DNA of 64,000 nt from Rhodocista pekingensis (lineage in GTDB: Bacteria > Pseudomonadota > Alphaproteobacteria > Azospirillales > Azospirillaceae). The position numbers and the translations under genes were made by a program. The notes under the pieces were generated by a model. The model saw only the letters and a program-made list of their open reading frames with translations, ran no database searches and was not told the DNA's origin. The DNA lies in contig NZ_JBHTCM010000028.1 in the NCBI RefSeq assembly GCF_042665545.1, positions 124,001 through 188,000 of the forward strand, given 5' to 3'. Below, in pieces: positions 36,800 through 45,653 of the stretch (position 1 is the first letter of the stretch; each line of letters opens with the position of its first letter).

Positions 36800-37420
36800 G
36801 TGTCGGACGTGCGTCGCACACGGCTGATGGGCAGCCTCGCCGCCCTCGCCCTGCTCACCGGCTGCGCCAGCGGGATGGAGCCGCCACCCGCGTCCATCGA
36901 CGGCGCAGCGGCCAGCCCCTACTACCGGATCGGCCCTGGCGATGCCCTGCGGGTCGTCGTCTGGCGCAATCAGGAGCTGTCGTCGGAGGTGCGGGTGCGT
37001 CCCGACGGGCGGATCACCGTCCCCCTGATCGAGGACATGGTCGCGGCGGACAAGACGCCGACCGTTCTCGCCCGCGACATCGAGGAAGCGCTCGGTGCCT
37101 ATGTGCAGGACCCGCGGGTCTCCGTCGTCGTCAGCGACTTCGTCGGCCCGTTCTCGCAGCAGGTCCGCGTCGTCGGCGCCGCCGCCAACCCGCAGGCGAT
37201 CCCCTACCGGGCGCACATGTCCCTGCTGGACGCCATGATCGCCGTGGGCGGGCTGAGCGAGTTCGCCGCCGGCGACGAGGCCGTGCTGGTCCGCACCGAG
37301 GGCGACGGGCAGTCGAAGTACCGCGTCCGCCTGGACCGGCTGGTCCGCGACGGCGACATCGACGCCAACGTGGCGCTGCTGCCGGGCGACATCGTCATCA
37401 TCCCCCAGAGCTTCTTCTGA
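36800..37420 (+). CDS. Polysaccharide export lipoprotein (OPX, XrtA-associated)
   Basis: A 206-residue lipoprotein with lipobox LLTGC (Cys about 22), a polysaccharide-export domain (YRIGPGDALRVVVWRNQELSSEVRVRPDGRITVPLIEDM) and one SLBB-like segment (VRVVGAAANPQAIPYRAHMSLLDAM). It lacks the C-terminal helix that forms the Wza pore, so it needs a partner to cross the outer membrane, perhaps the divergent barrel fusion. The GTG start has AGGGGAG nine nt upstream. It heads a plus-strand operon with chain-length and kinase genes. Confidence 0.92.
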   Translation: MSDVRRTRLMGSLAALALLTGCASGMEPPPASIDGAAASPYYRIGPGDALRVVVWRNQELSSEVRVRPDGRITVPLIEDMVAADKTPTVLARDIEEALGAYVQDPRVSVVVSDFVGPFSQQVRVVGAAANPQAIPYRAHMSLLDAMIAVGGLSEFAAGDEAVLVRTEGDGQSKYRVRLDRLVRDGDIDANVALLPGDIVIIPQSFF

Positions 37421-37471
37421 AGCGCTTCTTCCGAGGCGCGCGCAGCCCCTGTCCCCGTCGGGAGGCCATCC

Positions 37472-39058
37472 TTGAACGAGCAGATCCAGATCGTGCTGGA
37501 GCAGGTCACGCGGCTGTGGCGCCGCCGCTGGCTGGCGCTCTGGGTGGCGCTGGCCGTCTGGCTGGCGGGCTGGGGCTGGGTCATCCTGCTGCCCGACCGC
37601 TACGAGTCCTTCGCCCGCCTCTATGTCGATACCGGCAACGTGCTGCGCCCGCTTCTGAGCGGGCTGGCCGTGGACAGCGACGTGGCGGGCCAGGTGGACC
37701 TGATGCGGCGGACGCTGCTGGCCCGGCCGAACCTGGAGAAGGTCGTGGCCATGGCCGACCTGGGCCTGGAGACGCGCAGGCCGGAGGACCACGAGCACCT
37801 GCTGGGCCGCCTGCGCAAGGAAGTCCGCATCCGCGCCGACCAGTCCAACCTGTTCACCATCTCCTATGAATCCCCGTCGCCGCAGCGTGCCCAGGCCGTG
37901 GTCGATGCGCTGATGACCGTCTTCGTCGAGAACAATCTCGGCGCCAAGCGGAGCGACTTCGAGAACGCCCAGGGGTTCCTGAACCGGCAGATCGAAGAGT
38001 ACGAAGAGCAGTTGAGCCTCGCGGAGCGGCGCCTTGCGGAGTTCAAGCAGGAGCACATCGACCTGCTGGCCGGCGGTCAGACCTTCCAGGCCCGCATCGA
38101 GGCGGCGCGCGCCCAGAAGCAGAAGCTGGAAGCCGAACTGAAGGACGTGCAGGCGCAGCACGACGCCATGCGCGAGGCGATGCGCGGCGTGCCGGAATTC
38201 TATGCCGGGGCCGCCGGCAGCGGCCCGCCGACCGATGCCGACGTCCAGATCATGGAGTTGCAGCACACCCTTCAGGAGCTGCTGTCGCGCTACACCGAGC
38301 AGCATCCCGACGTGGTGACCGCCCGGCGCCGCCTCGACGCGCTGCTCGCCGGGCAGATGCCGGCGAGCCGGGGCGACGCCCCGGCCCCGACGGCACCCGG
38401 CAGCCTGCCCAATCCGACCTACGGACAGCTCCAGCTCGAAGTGATCCGCCTCGCCTCCCTGGGGCAGACGACGAAGGCCAGGATCGCCCGCGTGGACGAG
38501 GATCTGGCCGAGCTGGAGCGGGTGCGCCGGTCGGTTCCGGAGATCGAGACCGGGATGATGCAGCTCACCCGTGACTACGGCGTCATCAAGGAGAAGTACG
38601 AGGAGCTTCTGTCGCGGCGGGAATCCGCCCGGCTGTCGGAGAACCGGGAGACGAGCGGCGGCAAGGTCTCCTTCCGCACCATCGAGGCGCCCCTGGTGCC
38701 GCTGATGCCGTCGGGCCCCGACCGGCTGCTGCTGTTTCCCGCCGTGCTGGTGGCCGGCTGCGCGGCGGGCGTTGGAGCCGCGTTCCTGCGCGGCCTGGTG
38801 GACGACACCTTCATGAGCGTGCGGCAGCTCCGCAGCCACTACACGGTGCCCGTGGTGGGTGCGCTGTCGCTCACCCTGCCCGACGGCGGCGGCCGGGCCC
38901 GGCACCTGGAACCCGCCGCCTTCGCCGGCCTGCTGCTGGTCCTGGCGGCCGGGTTCGCGGGACTGCTGGCCGTGGAGGGGGCGCTCGGCTGGGGGCTGCT
39001 GATGCAGGACGGGCCGGGCCCCGGTCTGCACCGCGCGCTTGCCGCCCTGGGCCTGTGA
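37472..39058 (+). CDS. Chain-length determinant / Wzz-type polysaccharide co-polymerase (XrtA-associated)
   Basis: A 528-residue inner-membrane protein. Its first membrane helix lies at about residues 23-43 and a long periplasmic coiled-coil at about 150-380. A second helix (about 412-432: LLLFPAVLVAGCAAGVGAAFL) is followed by another hydrophobic stretch near the C-terminus. It sets polymer length together with the tyrosine kinase that follows. The start is TTG at 37472, supported by GGGAGG eight nt upstream. Size and layout fit the PEP-CTERM-associated chain-length family. Confidence 0.9.
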   Translation: MNEQIQIVLEQVTRLWRRRWLALWVALAVWLAGWGWVILLPDRYESFARLYVDTGNVLRPLLSGLAVDSDVAGQVDLMRRTLLARPNLEKVVAMADLGLETRRPEDHEHLLGRLRKEVRIRADQSNLFTISYESPSPQRAQAVVDALMTVFVENNLGAKRSDFENAQGFLNRQIEEYEEQLSLAERRLAEFKQEHIDLLAGGQTFQARIEAARAQKQKLEAELKDVQAQHDAMREAMRGVPEFYAGAAGSGPPTDADVQIMELQHTLQELLSRYTEQHPDVVTARRRLDALLAGQMPASRGDAPAPTAPGSLPNPTYGQLQLEVIRLASLGQTTKARIARVDEDLAELERVRRSVPEIETGMMQLTRDYGVIKEKYEELLSRRESARLSENRETSGGKVSFRTIEAPLVPLMPSGPDRLLLFPAVLVAGCAAGVGAAFLRGLVDDTFMSVRQLRSHYTVPVVGALSLTLPDGGGRARHLEPAAFAGLLLVLAAGFAGLLAVEGALGWGLLMQDGPGPGLHRALAALGL

Positions 39059-39092
39059 ACCCGGCTGCCCGTCCCGTTCAGGAAGATCCGCC

Positions 39093-40010
39093 ATGGACCG
39101 ATCCCTCGCCCTTCCGCTGCCGCCGGAGCCCACGCTGATCGAGCGCGCCGCGGCCGCCCTGGATTTCGGCATCCGCTCCGGAGCCGATGCGGCCGGAACT
39201 GGCACCGGCACGACCGGCAGCGGCAGCCGCGGACCGACGGCGCGGCCGGGGCTCCTGGACCTGGACCGCACGGTGCTCCAGGCGGCCGGCGTACTCACCC
39301 CCGACCGGCTGCGCACCCGGCTGGCGGAGGAGGTCCGCCTGATCAAGCGCCTGCTGCTGGCGCGCCTGTCCCAGAACGGCGGCCCGGCGGGCAAGGCGCT
39401 GATGCTGACCAGTGCGCTTCCCGGGGAGGGCAAGACCTGGCTCGCCGCGAACCTCGCCATCAGCATCGCCAACGAACGCGACCTCGGCGTCGTGCTGGTG
39501 GATGCCGACCTTGCGCGCCCCTCCCTGCTGCGCCTGCTGGGCGTCGAGGCACCGGACCTGCCCGGGCTCAGTTCGCTGCTGGAGGACGCGGCCCTGGATG
39601 CTGGGTCCTGTGTGCGCGACACCAGCATCCCGGGCCTGCGGCTGCTGCCGCCGGGACCCGCGCACGCCCTGAGCACGGAACTGCTGACCAGTCAGCGTAT
39701 GGCCGACCTGATCGCGGAGATCGGGCGGCGGTTCCCCGACCATGTCCTGATCTTCGACACGGCGCCGGTGCTGGCGACGACCCTGCCGGCAGCCCTGTTC
39801 GACCACATGGCAGAGGTGCTGTTCGTCGTCGAGGCGAACGCCACGCGCGGCCGGGACGTCACGGAATCGCTGGAACTGCTGGGCGACCCGGCGAAGGTCT
39901 CGCTGGTCCTGAACAAGTGCCGCCACGTCATCGGGGAACGCGGCGCCGGCAGCCGCTACGGCTACGACTATGAAAGCTATTACGGCGGCCCCCGTGACGG
40001 ACGCACCTGA
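39093..40010 (+). CDS. Tyrosine-protein autokinase (BY-kinase, XrtA-associated)
   Basis: A 305-residue cytoplasmic BY-kinase with Walker A ALPGEGKTW (about 109-117), Walker A' VVLVDADLARPS and Walker B VLIFDTAP. The C-terminal tail has clustered tyrosines (YGYDYESYYGG), the autophosphorylation sites. It forms a split Wzc system with the chain-length protein 34 nt upstream. AGGAAG precedes the ATG. Phosphorylation cycles of the tail would control polymer assembly and length. Confidence 0.92.
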   Translation: MDRSLALPLPPEPTLIERAAAALDFGIRSGADAAGTGTGTTGSGSRGPTARPGLLDLDRTVLQAAGVLTPDRLRTRLAEEVRLIKRLLLARLSQNGGPAGKALMLTSALPGEGKTWLAANLAISIANERDLGVVLVDADLARPSLLRLLGVEAPDLPGLSSLLEDAALDAGSCVRDTSIPGLRLLPPGPAHALSTELLTSQRMADLIAEIGRRFPDHVLIFDTAPVLATTLPAALFDHMAEVLFVVEANATRGRDVTESLELLGDPAKVSLVLNKCRHVIGERGAGSRYGYDYESYYGGPRDGRT

Positions 40011-40066
40011 CGGGACGCGCCCCGGCACGGCGGCCGGACAGGCGACAGGCGCCGGGAGAGCAGGCC

Positions 40067-41353
40067 ATGCGTGACCTGTTCCTGGTCGGCTGCGTTGGGC
40101 TGTCGCTGCCCTTCATCATCTGGCGGCCGTCGATCGGCGTGCTGCTGTGGTGCTGGCTGGCCTACATGAACCCGCACCGGCTGGCCTATGGCTTCGCCTA
40201 CAGCCTGCCGCTGGCGATGCTGGTCGGGACCGCGACGATCCTGGGCTTCCTGCTGTCGCGGGAGGCCAGGCGCGTACCGGTGGACGGCATCACCGTTACC
40301 ATCGGCCTGATCATGGCCTGGATCACGGTAACGACGGCCTTCGCCCTGTTTCCCGACGATGCGGTCGTGAAGTGGGACCAGTCCATGAAGATGCTGGTCT
40401 TCACCGTCCTGATGATCGCCGTCATGCACACGCGGGAGCGCCTCCAGGCCATGGTCTGGATGGTGGTCCTGTCGCTCTGGTTCTACGGCATCAAGGGCGG
40501 GCTGTTCACGCTTCTGACCGGCGGCGCCGACCGGGTCTGGGGTCCGCCCGGCAGCTTCATCGCGGACAACAACGCGCTGGGGCTGGCGCTGCTGATGACG
40601 CTGCCGCTGGCGCGCTACCTCCAGCTCTCCAGCGCATCGAAGGCGGTGCGCCGGGCCCTGGGCGTCGGCATCGTCCTGATCGGGCTGGCGGTGATCGGCA
40701 CGCAGTCGCGCGGCGCCTTCGTCGGCGGGGTCGCCATGGCGGTCTTCTACGTGCTGCTGACCCGGCACAAGGTGCGCGGCCTGCTGACCATGGCGGCCCT
40801 GGGCCTCTGCGCCCTGGCCTTCGTGCCGCAGAGCTGGATGGACCGCATGAACACCATCCGCACCTACGAACAGGACATGTCGGCGCAGGAGCGGCTCTGG
40901 GCCTGGGAGTACGGCTACCGGCTGGCGCTGGAGCGGCCGGTCCTGGGCGGCGGCTTCCACTCCTACCTCGACGAGGAGCGCCTGCGCGCCTACGTGCCCG
41001 ACGCGATGCGCGTGCGTGCCTACCACAGCGTCTATTTCGAGGTGCTGGGCGATCACGGCTTCGTCGGCCTGGGCCTGTTCGCCGCCTTCGGGCTGGCCTG
41101 CTGGCTGAAGGCCGAACAGATCGTCCGCCGCGCCCGTGGCGATCCGGAGCAGGTATGGTTGCGCGACCTCGCCCGCATGGCGCAGGTCAGCCTCGTCGCC
41201 TATGCGGTCTCCGGCGCCTTCCAGAATCTGGCGTTCTTCGACCTGGTCTACAACGTGGCGGCGATCCTGGTCATCGCCGGGGCGATCCAGGCGGACGCCG
41301 GCCGGTCGGCGGCTGCTTCCCCCGCCAGCCCCCTGCTGCGCGCGGCGGCCTGA
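40067..41353 (+). CDS. O-antigen ligase/polymerase-like membrane protein (XrtA-associated)
   Basis: A 428-residue protein with about 10-12 membrane helices and the O-antigen ligase region (GVGIVLIGLAVIGTQSRGAFVGG; WAWEYGYRLALERPVLGGGF; YHSVYFEVLGDHGFVGL). It is of the type annotated as exosortase A-associated O-glycosylation ligase. It may polymerise repeat units (Wzy role) or ligate glycan to protein. It lies 56 nt after the autokinase gene and 44 nt before the glycosyltransferase start. Confidence 0.88.
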   Translation: MRDLFLVGCVGLSLPFIIWRPSIGVLLWCWLAYMNPHRLAYGFAYSLPLAMLVGTATILGFLLSREARRVPVDGITVTIGLIMAWITVTTAFALFPDDAVVKWDQSMKMLVFTVLMIAVMHTRERLQAMVWMVVLSLWFYGIKGGLFTLLTGGADRVWGPPGSFIADNNALGLALLMTLPLARYLQLSSASKAVRRALGVGIVLIGLAVIGTQSRGAFVGGVAMAVFYVLLTRHKVRGLLTMAALGLCALAFVPQSWMDRMNTIRTYEQDMSAQERLWAWEYGYRLALERPVLGGGFHSYLDEERLRAYVPDAMRVRAYHSVYFEVLGDHGFVGLGLFAAFGLACWLKAEQIVRRARGDPEQVWLRDLARMAQVSLVAYAVSGAFQNLAFFDLVYNVAAILVIAGAIQADAGRSAAASPASPLLRAAA

Positions 41354-41397
41354 TGATCTCCGCGACGGACGCCCTCTCCGACAGGAGCCCCGATGCG

Positions 41398-42777
41398 ATG
41401 ACCGGTTCCCTGCGCATCCTTCTGGTGTCCTGGTACTTCCCGCCGGCGAACACGATCGCCGCCGTGCGGATCGGGCGGATGGCCGAGGCGCTGCTGGCGG
41501 AGGGCCACGATGTCCGGGTGCTGACGGCGGCGGGCCTGCCCTGTCCCGCCACGCTGGACCCCATGGTGCCGGAAGCGCGCGTCGCCCGCGCCCCCTGGTG
41601 GGACGTGAACGACCTGCCGGAGCGGCTTCTCCGCCGGTCGGGCGGACGGCCGGGGGCTGCCGGGGGCCCCCCGGCGGAGGCGCCGGCCGTTCCATCGGCA
41701 CCGGGGCCGGCCCGGCGGCTGCGGCGCTGGGCGGGAGAGGTCTACCAGCATGCCACCAACCTGCCGGACAGCCGCATCGGCTGGCTGCCCGGGGCCGTCC
41801 GGGCGGGAAAGGCGCTGGTGCGCGGCTGGCATCCGGACGTGGTCTATGCCACCGCCCCGCCTTTCACCGGCCTGCTGGCGGGGCTGGCCCTGAGCCGGCA
41901 CACCGGCGCCCCGCTGGTCTGCGAGATGCGCGACCGCTGGTCCGACGACCCCTACTATCCGCCGCCGGGCTGGCGTCTGGCGCTGGACCGGCTGCTGGAG
42001 CGGCAGGTGCTGGGCCGCGCGGCCGGGATCGTCACCGTTTCCGAACCTTGGGCCGCGGCCTACCGGCGCCGCTTCGGCAGGCCGGTGGAGGTCGTCTGCA
42101 ACGGCTACGACGCGGACGGCACGGACGGCGCGGACGAACCCCTGCCGACCCCACCGGGACCGGTCCTGACCATCGTCTATACCGGGGGCATCTATCCCGG
42201 CCGCCGCGACCCCTCCCCCCTGTTCGCCGCCATCGCCGCGCTGGGGGACGACGCGCCGTCCGTCCGGGTGGTGTTCTACGGCACCGACCCGGCGATGGTG
42301 CGGCCGCTGGCAGAGCGGCACGGCGTCCTGGGCAGCGTCACGGTCCTGCCCGCCGTGCCGCACCGGCAGTCCGTGGCGATCCAGCGGGCGGCGGACGTGC
42401 TGCTGCTGATGCAGTGGCCCGACCCGCGGGAGGACGGCAACGTCCCCGGCAAGTTCTTCGAGTATCTCGGCGCCCGCCGTCCGGTGCTGCTGCTGGGGCT
42501 GGCGGGCGGCGTGCCGGACTCCCTCCTGCGCGAGCGCGGCGCCGGCATCCTGGGCGAGAGCGTCGGGGCGATCGCGGCACAGCTCCGCCTCTGGCTGGCG
42601 CAGAAGCGGCGCACCGGCATCCCGCCGACCCCGCCCGGCGCCGCAGCCGGGTTCAGCCGGGCGGAACAGTTCGCCCGGATCGCCCCCTTCCTGCGCAGCC
42701 TGCGCCACCTGTCCGGTCCGGCGGCCGGTGCGGCGGCCGCCGGGCCTGCCCCGCTGCTGGAGGATTCCCCCCGATGA
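41398..42777 (+). CDS. GT4 glycosyltransferase
   Basis: A 459-residue GT-B enzyme. The N-terminus (LRILLVSWYFPPANTIAAVRIGRMAEALLAEGHDVRVLT) and donor domain (TIVYTGGIYPGRRDPSPLF, GNVPGKFFEYLGARRPVLLL) match EPS glycosyltransferases of the WbuB/WcaI sort. An inserted Gly/Pro/Ala-rich linker lies at about residues 82-105. The ATG at 41398 has AGGAG ten nt upstream; an in-frame ATG at 41353 overlaps the previous stop but lacks a ribosome site. The next gene overlaps by 4 nt. Confidence 0.86.
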   Translation: MTGSLRILLVSWYFPPANTIAAVRIGRMAEALLAEGHDVRVLTAAGLPCPATLDPMVPEARVARAPWWDVNDLPERLLRRSGGRPGAAGGPPAEAPAVPSAPGPARRLRRWAGEVYQHATNLPDSRIGWLPGAVRAGKALVRGWHPDVVYATAPPFTGLLAGLALSRHTGAPLVCEMRDRWSDDPYYPPPGWRLALDRLLERQVLGRAAGIVTVSEPWAAAYRRRFGRPVEVVCNGYDADGTDGADEPLPTPPGPVLTIVYTGGIYPGRRDPSPLFAAIAALGDDAPSVRVVFYGTDPAMVRPLAERHGVLGSVTVLPAVPHRQSVAIQRAADVLLLMQWPDPREDGNVPGKFFEYLGARRPVLLLGLAGGVPDSLLRERGAGILGESVGAIAAQLRLWLAQKRRTGIPPTPPGAAAGFSRAEQFARIAPFLRSLRHLSGPAAGAAAAGPAPLLEDSPR

Positions 42778-44756
42778 CGGCCTGCGTGCGGACGATCCTA
42801 GCCCTGCTCCTCTGCGTTGCGGCGGTTCCGGCGCGGGCGGAGCCGCCCGACCTCTCCGCCCTGCTGGCGCACCGGCCGGCGCCGGGCCACTGGGCGGAAA
42901 TCCCCGCCACCTCCGCCCGTAGCGTGCTGCTGCCGCGCGACCAGGCGCCGCTCGACGGCGGGGTGATGGGCTCGGACGCCGCGATCGACGCCTACAGCGG
43001 GGCCGCCTGGGACGGCGGCCGGTTCTGGTACTTCCATGGCGGCGGTCACACAGATTATTCCGGCAACGAGGTCTACCGCTTCGACCTGGAGCGGCTGGCC
43101 TGGGAGCGGCTGACCATGCCGACGGCGCTGGCGCCGGACCCGACGGACCCGCCCTGCCCCCGCCAGCTTGCCACCGACACCGCCGGCCGCCCCGCCGATC
43201 CCGCTGCCCCGCGGAGCACCCATACCTATGACGGGATGGCGGTGATCGACGGTATCCTCTACGTCGCCGGCTCCTACGGCTACAGCTACTGCCCGGACAA
43301 CGCAGTCCACCGCTTCGATCCGGCGACCCGGCGCTGGTCCACCGTCGTCGCGGACCGGCAGTCGCCCGGGGAGATCAAGTCCGCCTACGACCCGGTGGCG
43401 AAGCGCTGGTATCTGATCGGCTGGACCCGCCTCGTGGCGCTGGACGTGCCCGGCGGGCGCCTGCATCCGGTGGCGGAACTGCCCTGGCTGGGAGCCGGGA
43501 GTGCCGTACTGGCGCCCGACCGGGGGGAGCTGTTCCTGCTGGCGGGGAGCAGCCTGCTGGCCGTCGATCTCTCCAGCGGTGCCGTCCGCAGCGTGATCGC
43601 GCAGCTTCCCGGCTATCTGAACGTGGCCGGCGGCCTTGTCTACCGTGCCGGACTCCTGTGGCTCTGGAGCGGCGACCGCCGTATGCACAGCATCGATCCA
43701 GAGACGGGAAGCGTGCGCGACCATACGCCGGAGGACGGGCCGCCGCCGCAGTCCCACGTCTATTCCCGCTTCTTCCACCTGCCCGCGGCGGACATCTTCG
43801 TCGCCTATCCCCGGGCGGCGGGAAATGTCTGGCTGTACCGGCCCGATGGCGGGGACGGGCGCGACCCGACCTTCTTCAGCCCGGCCCGGGCGGCAGCGGA
43901 GGCGGCACCCGGCAGCGTGATCGAGATTCCGCCGGGCACCTATTACGAACCCATGGTGATCACCGCCGACGGCGTGACCGTCCGGGCACGGACGCCGGGA
44001 ACGGTGCGCTTCCGCCGGGCGGTCGCGGAGTCCAAGGCCACGATCGTGGTCAAGGCGAGCGGCGTGACCCTGGAGGACCTGTCCGTCGCCGAGGTGGCGG
44101 TCGGGGGGAACGGCGCCTGTGTCCGCTTCAACGAACGGGGGCGCGATCTGGTGATCCGGCGGCTCGACTGCGCGGACGCGGAGATGGGCGTGCTGATCAC
44201 CGGGGAACGCGGCGACACCCTGATCGAGGACAGCCGCTTCGACCGGATCGGCCGGCCGGGAGCGGATCTCGGCCACAACATCTACTCTTCCTGCGACCAT
44301 CTGGGCGGCTGCCCGGAGCGGCTGGTGGTCCGCTCCAGCAGCTTCACGGGCGAACGCAACGAGGGCCACTACATCAAGAGCCGGGCCCGCCGGACCGTGC
44401 TGGAGGGCAATACGCTGGACGGGCGCGGCGCGACCTATTCCCGCCTCATCGACATCCCGCAGGGCGGGGTGATCGGGATCACCGGCAACACGCTCTATCA
44501 CGACCGTGGCGGCAACAGCGACGCCATCGGGCTGGCGCTGGAGATCCGCGACCCGCGGGCGCCGGAGCATGCCGAGAACCGGGCGGAGATCGCCGGCAAC
44601 AGGATCGTCTCCAGCCATCCCAAGGGCGTGCTGGTGACGAACCGGCTGGGCGGTCCCCTGCATCTGCACGACAACACCCAGACCGGGCTGCGCGCCTGGG
44701 TCCAGGACACCGGCGGACGCGGCCCGGTACGGGTGGAGGATGCGCCCCCGCGATGA
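42774..44756 (+). CDS. Secreted beta-propeller plus right-handed beta-helix protein
   Basis: A 660-residue exported protein with signal peptide (residues 1-22, cleavage near ARA-EPP). Residues about 30-365 have kelch-like blades (GGRFWYFHGGGHTDYSGNEVYRFDLERLAWERL; GILYVAGSYGYSYCPDNAVHRFDPATRRW). Residues about 375-650 are a right-handed beta-helix with repeated short strands (VIEIPPGTYYEPMVITADGVTVRA; LVIRRLDCADAEMGVLIT). Beta-helix domains in EPS loci are often epimerases or lyases. No catalytic residues can be assigned with confidence. Overlaps the preceding glycosyltransferase gene by 4 nt, so it belongs to the EPS operon. Confidence 0.8.
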   Translation: MTACVRTILALLLCVAAVPARAEPPDLSALLAHRPAPGHWAEIPATSARSVLLPRDQAPLDGGVMGSDAAIDAYSGAAWDGGRFWYFHGGGHTDYSGNEVYRFDLERLAWERLTMPTALAPDPTDPPCPRQLATDTAGRPADPAAPRSTHTYDGMAVIDGILYVAGSYGYSYCPDNAVHRFDPATRRWSTVVADRQSPGEIKSAYDPVAKRWYLIGWTRLVALDVPGGRLHPVAELPWLGAGSAVLAPDRGELFLLAGSSLLAVDLSSGAVRSVIAQLPGYLNVAGGLVYRAGLLWLWSGDRRMHSIDPETGSVRDHTPEDGPPPQSHVYSRFFHLPAADIFVAYPRAAGNVWLYRPDGGDGRDPTFFSPARAAAEAAPGSVIEIPPGTYYEPMVITADGVTVRARTPGTVRFRRAVAESKATIVVKASGVTLEDLSVAEVAVGGNGACVRFNERGRDLVIRRLDCADAEMGVLITGERGDTLIEDSRFDRIGRPGADLGHNIYSSCDHLGGCPERLVVRSSSFTGERNEGHYIKSRARRTVLEGNTLDGRGATYSRLIDIPQGGVIGITGNTLYHDRGGNSDAIGLALEIRDPRAPEHAENRAEIAGNRIVSSHPKGVLVTNRLGGPLHLHDNTQTGLRAWVQDTGGRGPVRVEDAPPR

Positions 44757-44794
44757 CCCGTCAGTTCCCCAGAGAAGCCACGATGGAGACCGGG

Positions 44795-45409
44795 ATGCGC
44801 AATCCCCTGCTGCGGACGCGCCGGCAGGCCGTCCGGGCGGCCGTGGCCGCGCTGGCGCTGGGAGGCGTGCTGCTCCTCCCCAGCCGGGCCGGAGCGGCGG
44901 AGATGACCGCGGACGTGCCGGAGAAGGAGGGGCCGGTCGTCTTCGACCCCGCTTCCGGCAGCCATTTCCAGCTCATCCTGCCGGACCATTCCTTCCGCGG
45001 ATTCACCTGGGAGGATGCCCAGGCCCGGGCCCACCGGCGCAGCCGGGCCGGCGTGCCCGGCCGGCTGGCCAAGGTGACCACGCGGGAGACGTTCCAGTTC
45101 CTCCGCCGCGCCCTCCCGGCGCGCGAACCCTTCTGGATCGGTCTGCGCTACTGGTGCCGCTTCCGCACGCTGCAATGGGATGATGGCACCCTGCTGGAGC
45201 GGGGCGGCTTCCAGGCCTGGCATCCGCAGTGGTTCCGCGACCCGGCCACCACCTGCGAGACGGCGACCCACATGAAATTCATGCCGGTCTACATGACAGC
45301 GGCACAGGAGGGGGGGCTCTGGCAGGCGGCGGGGGATGTGAAGTTCATGCGCGGCTTCGTCGTCGAGTACCCGGCCCGCCCCACCGACACGGCGCCGCGC
45401 GACCCCTGA
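44795..45409 (+). CDS. Secreted C-type lectin-like domain protein
   Basis: A 204-residue exported protein with an Arg-rich n-region, hydrophobic core and AGA-AE cleavage site (about residue 36). The mature part looks like a C-type lectin-like domain: SHFQLILPDHSFRGFTWEDAQARA, then LAKVTTRETFQFL, FWIGLRYWCRF, WDDGTLLERGGF and a terminal FVVEYP. It may bind the exported glycan. The ATG at 44795 has GGAG six nt upstream; in-frame ATGs at 44753 (overlapping the previous stop) and 44783 are alternatives that only lengthen the n-region. Confidence 0.72.
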   Translation: MRNPLLRTRRQAVRAAVAALALGGVLLLPSRAGAAEMTADVPEKEGPVVFDPASGSHFQLILPDHSFRGFTWEDAQARAHRRSRAGVPGRLAKVTTRETFQFLRRALPAREPFWIGLRYWCRFRTLQWDDGTLLERGGFQAWHPQWFRDPATTCETATHMKFMPVYMTAAQEGGLWQAAGDVKFMRGFVVEYPARPTDTAPRDP

Positions 45410-45430
45410 ACCGGCAGCGGAGGACGCTCC

Positions 45431-45649
45431 ATGGAATTCCTGCTGATCGTCGCCTTCACCCTGGCCGTCTTCGCCGTGGCCCTCTGGATGCTGCGAGCCG
45501 AGGCCGGTCGGCCGCTCGGCCCTCTGGCTCTGCTGGAACCGGTCTGGCGCCGCGGTCCGGCGCGCTCCCCGGCGGAGCCGCCATCGGCAGGCCGGAGCGT
45601 GTTGCGCACCGGTCGCTCCGCCCCGGGCGGCGGCTTCCGCCGCCGCTGA
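45431..45649 (+). CDS. Small membrane protein (72 aa), unrecognised
   Basis: A 72-residue protein with one N-terminal membrane helix (FLLIVAFTLAVFAVALWML, residues 3-21) and a basic, Pro/Arg/Gly-rich tail. GGAGG stands ten nt before the ATG, and it follows the lectin-like gene by 21 nt in the same operon. The family was not recognised. It could be an accessory subunit at the inner membrane. It converges with the flippase gene, with four nt between stops. Confidence 0.6.
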   Translation: MEFLLIVAFTLAVFAVALWMLRAEAGRPLGPLALLEPVWRRGPARSPAEPPSAGRSVLRTGRSAPGGGFRRR

Positions 45650-45653
45650 GCCG

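Noticed and set aside
34406..39676. A 5.3-kb open frame on the minus strand running antisense to the chain-length, kinase and export genes
   Set aside because: Only 34406-36442 is a real gene; the upstream part is Pro/Arg/His-rich shadow sequence opposite well-recognised plus-strand genes and results from high G+C.
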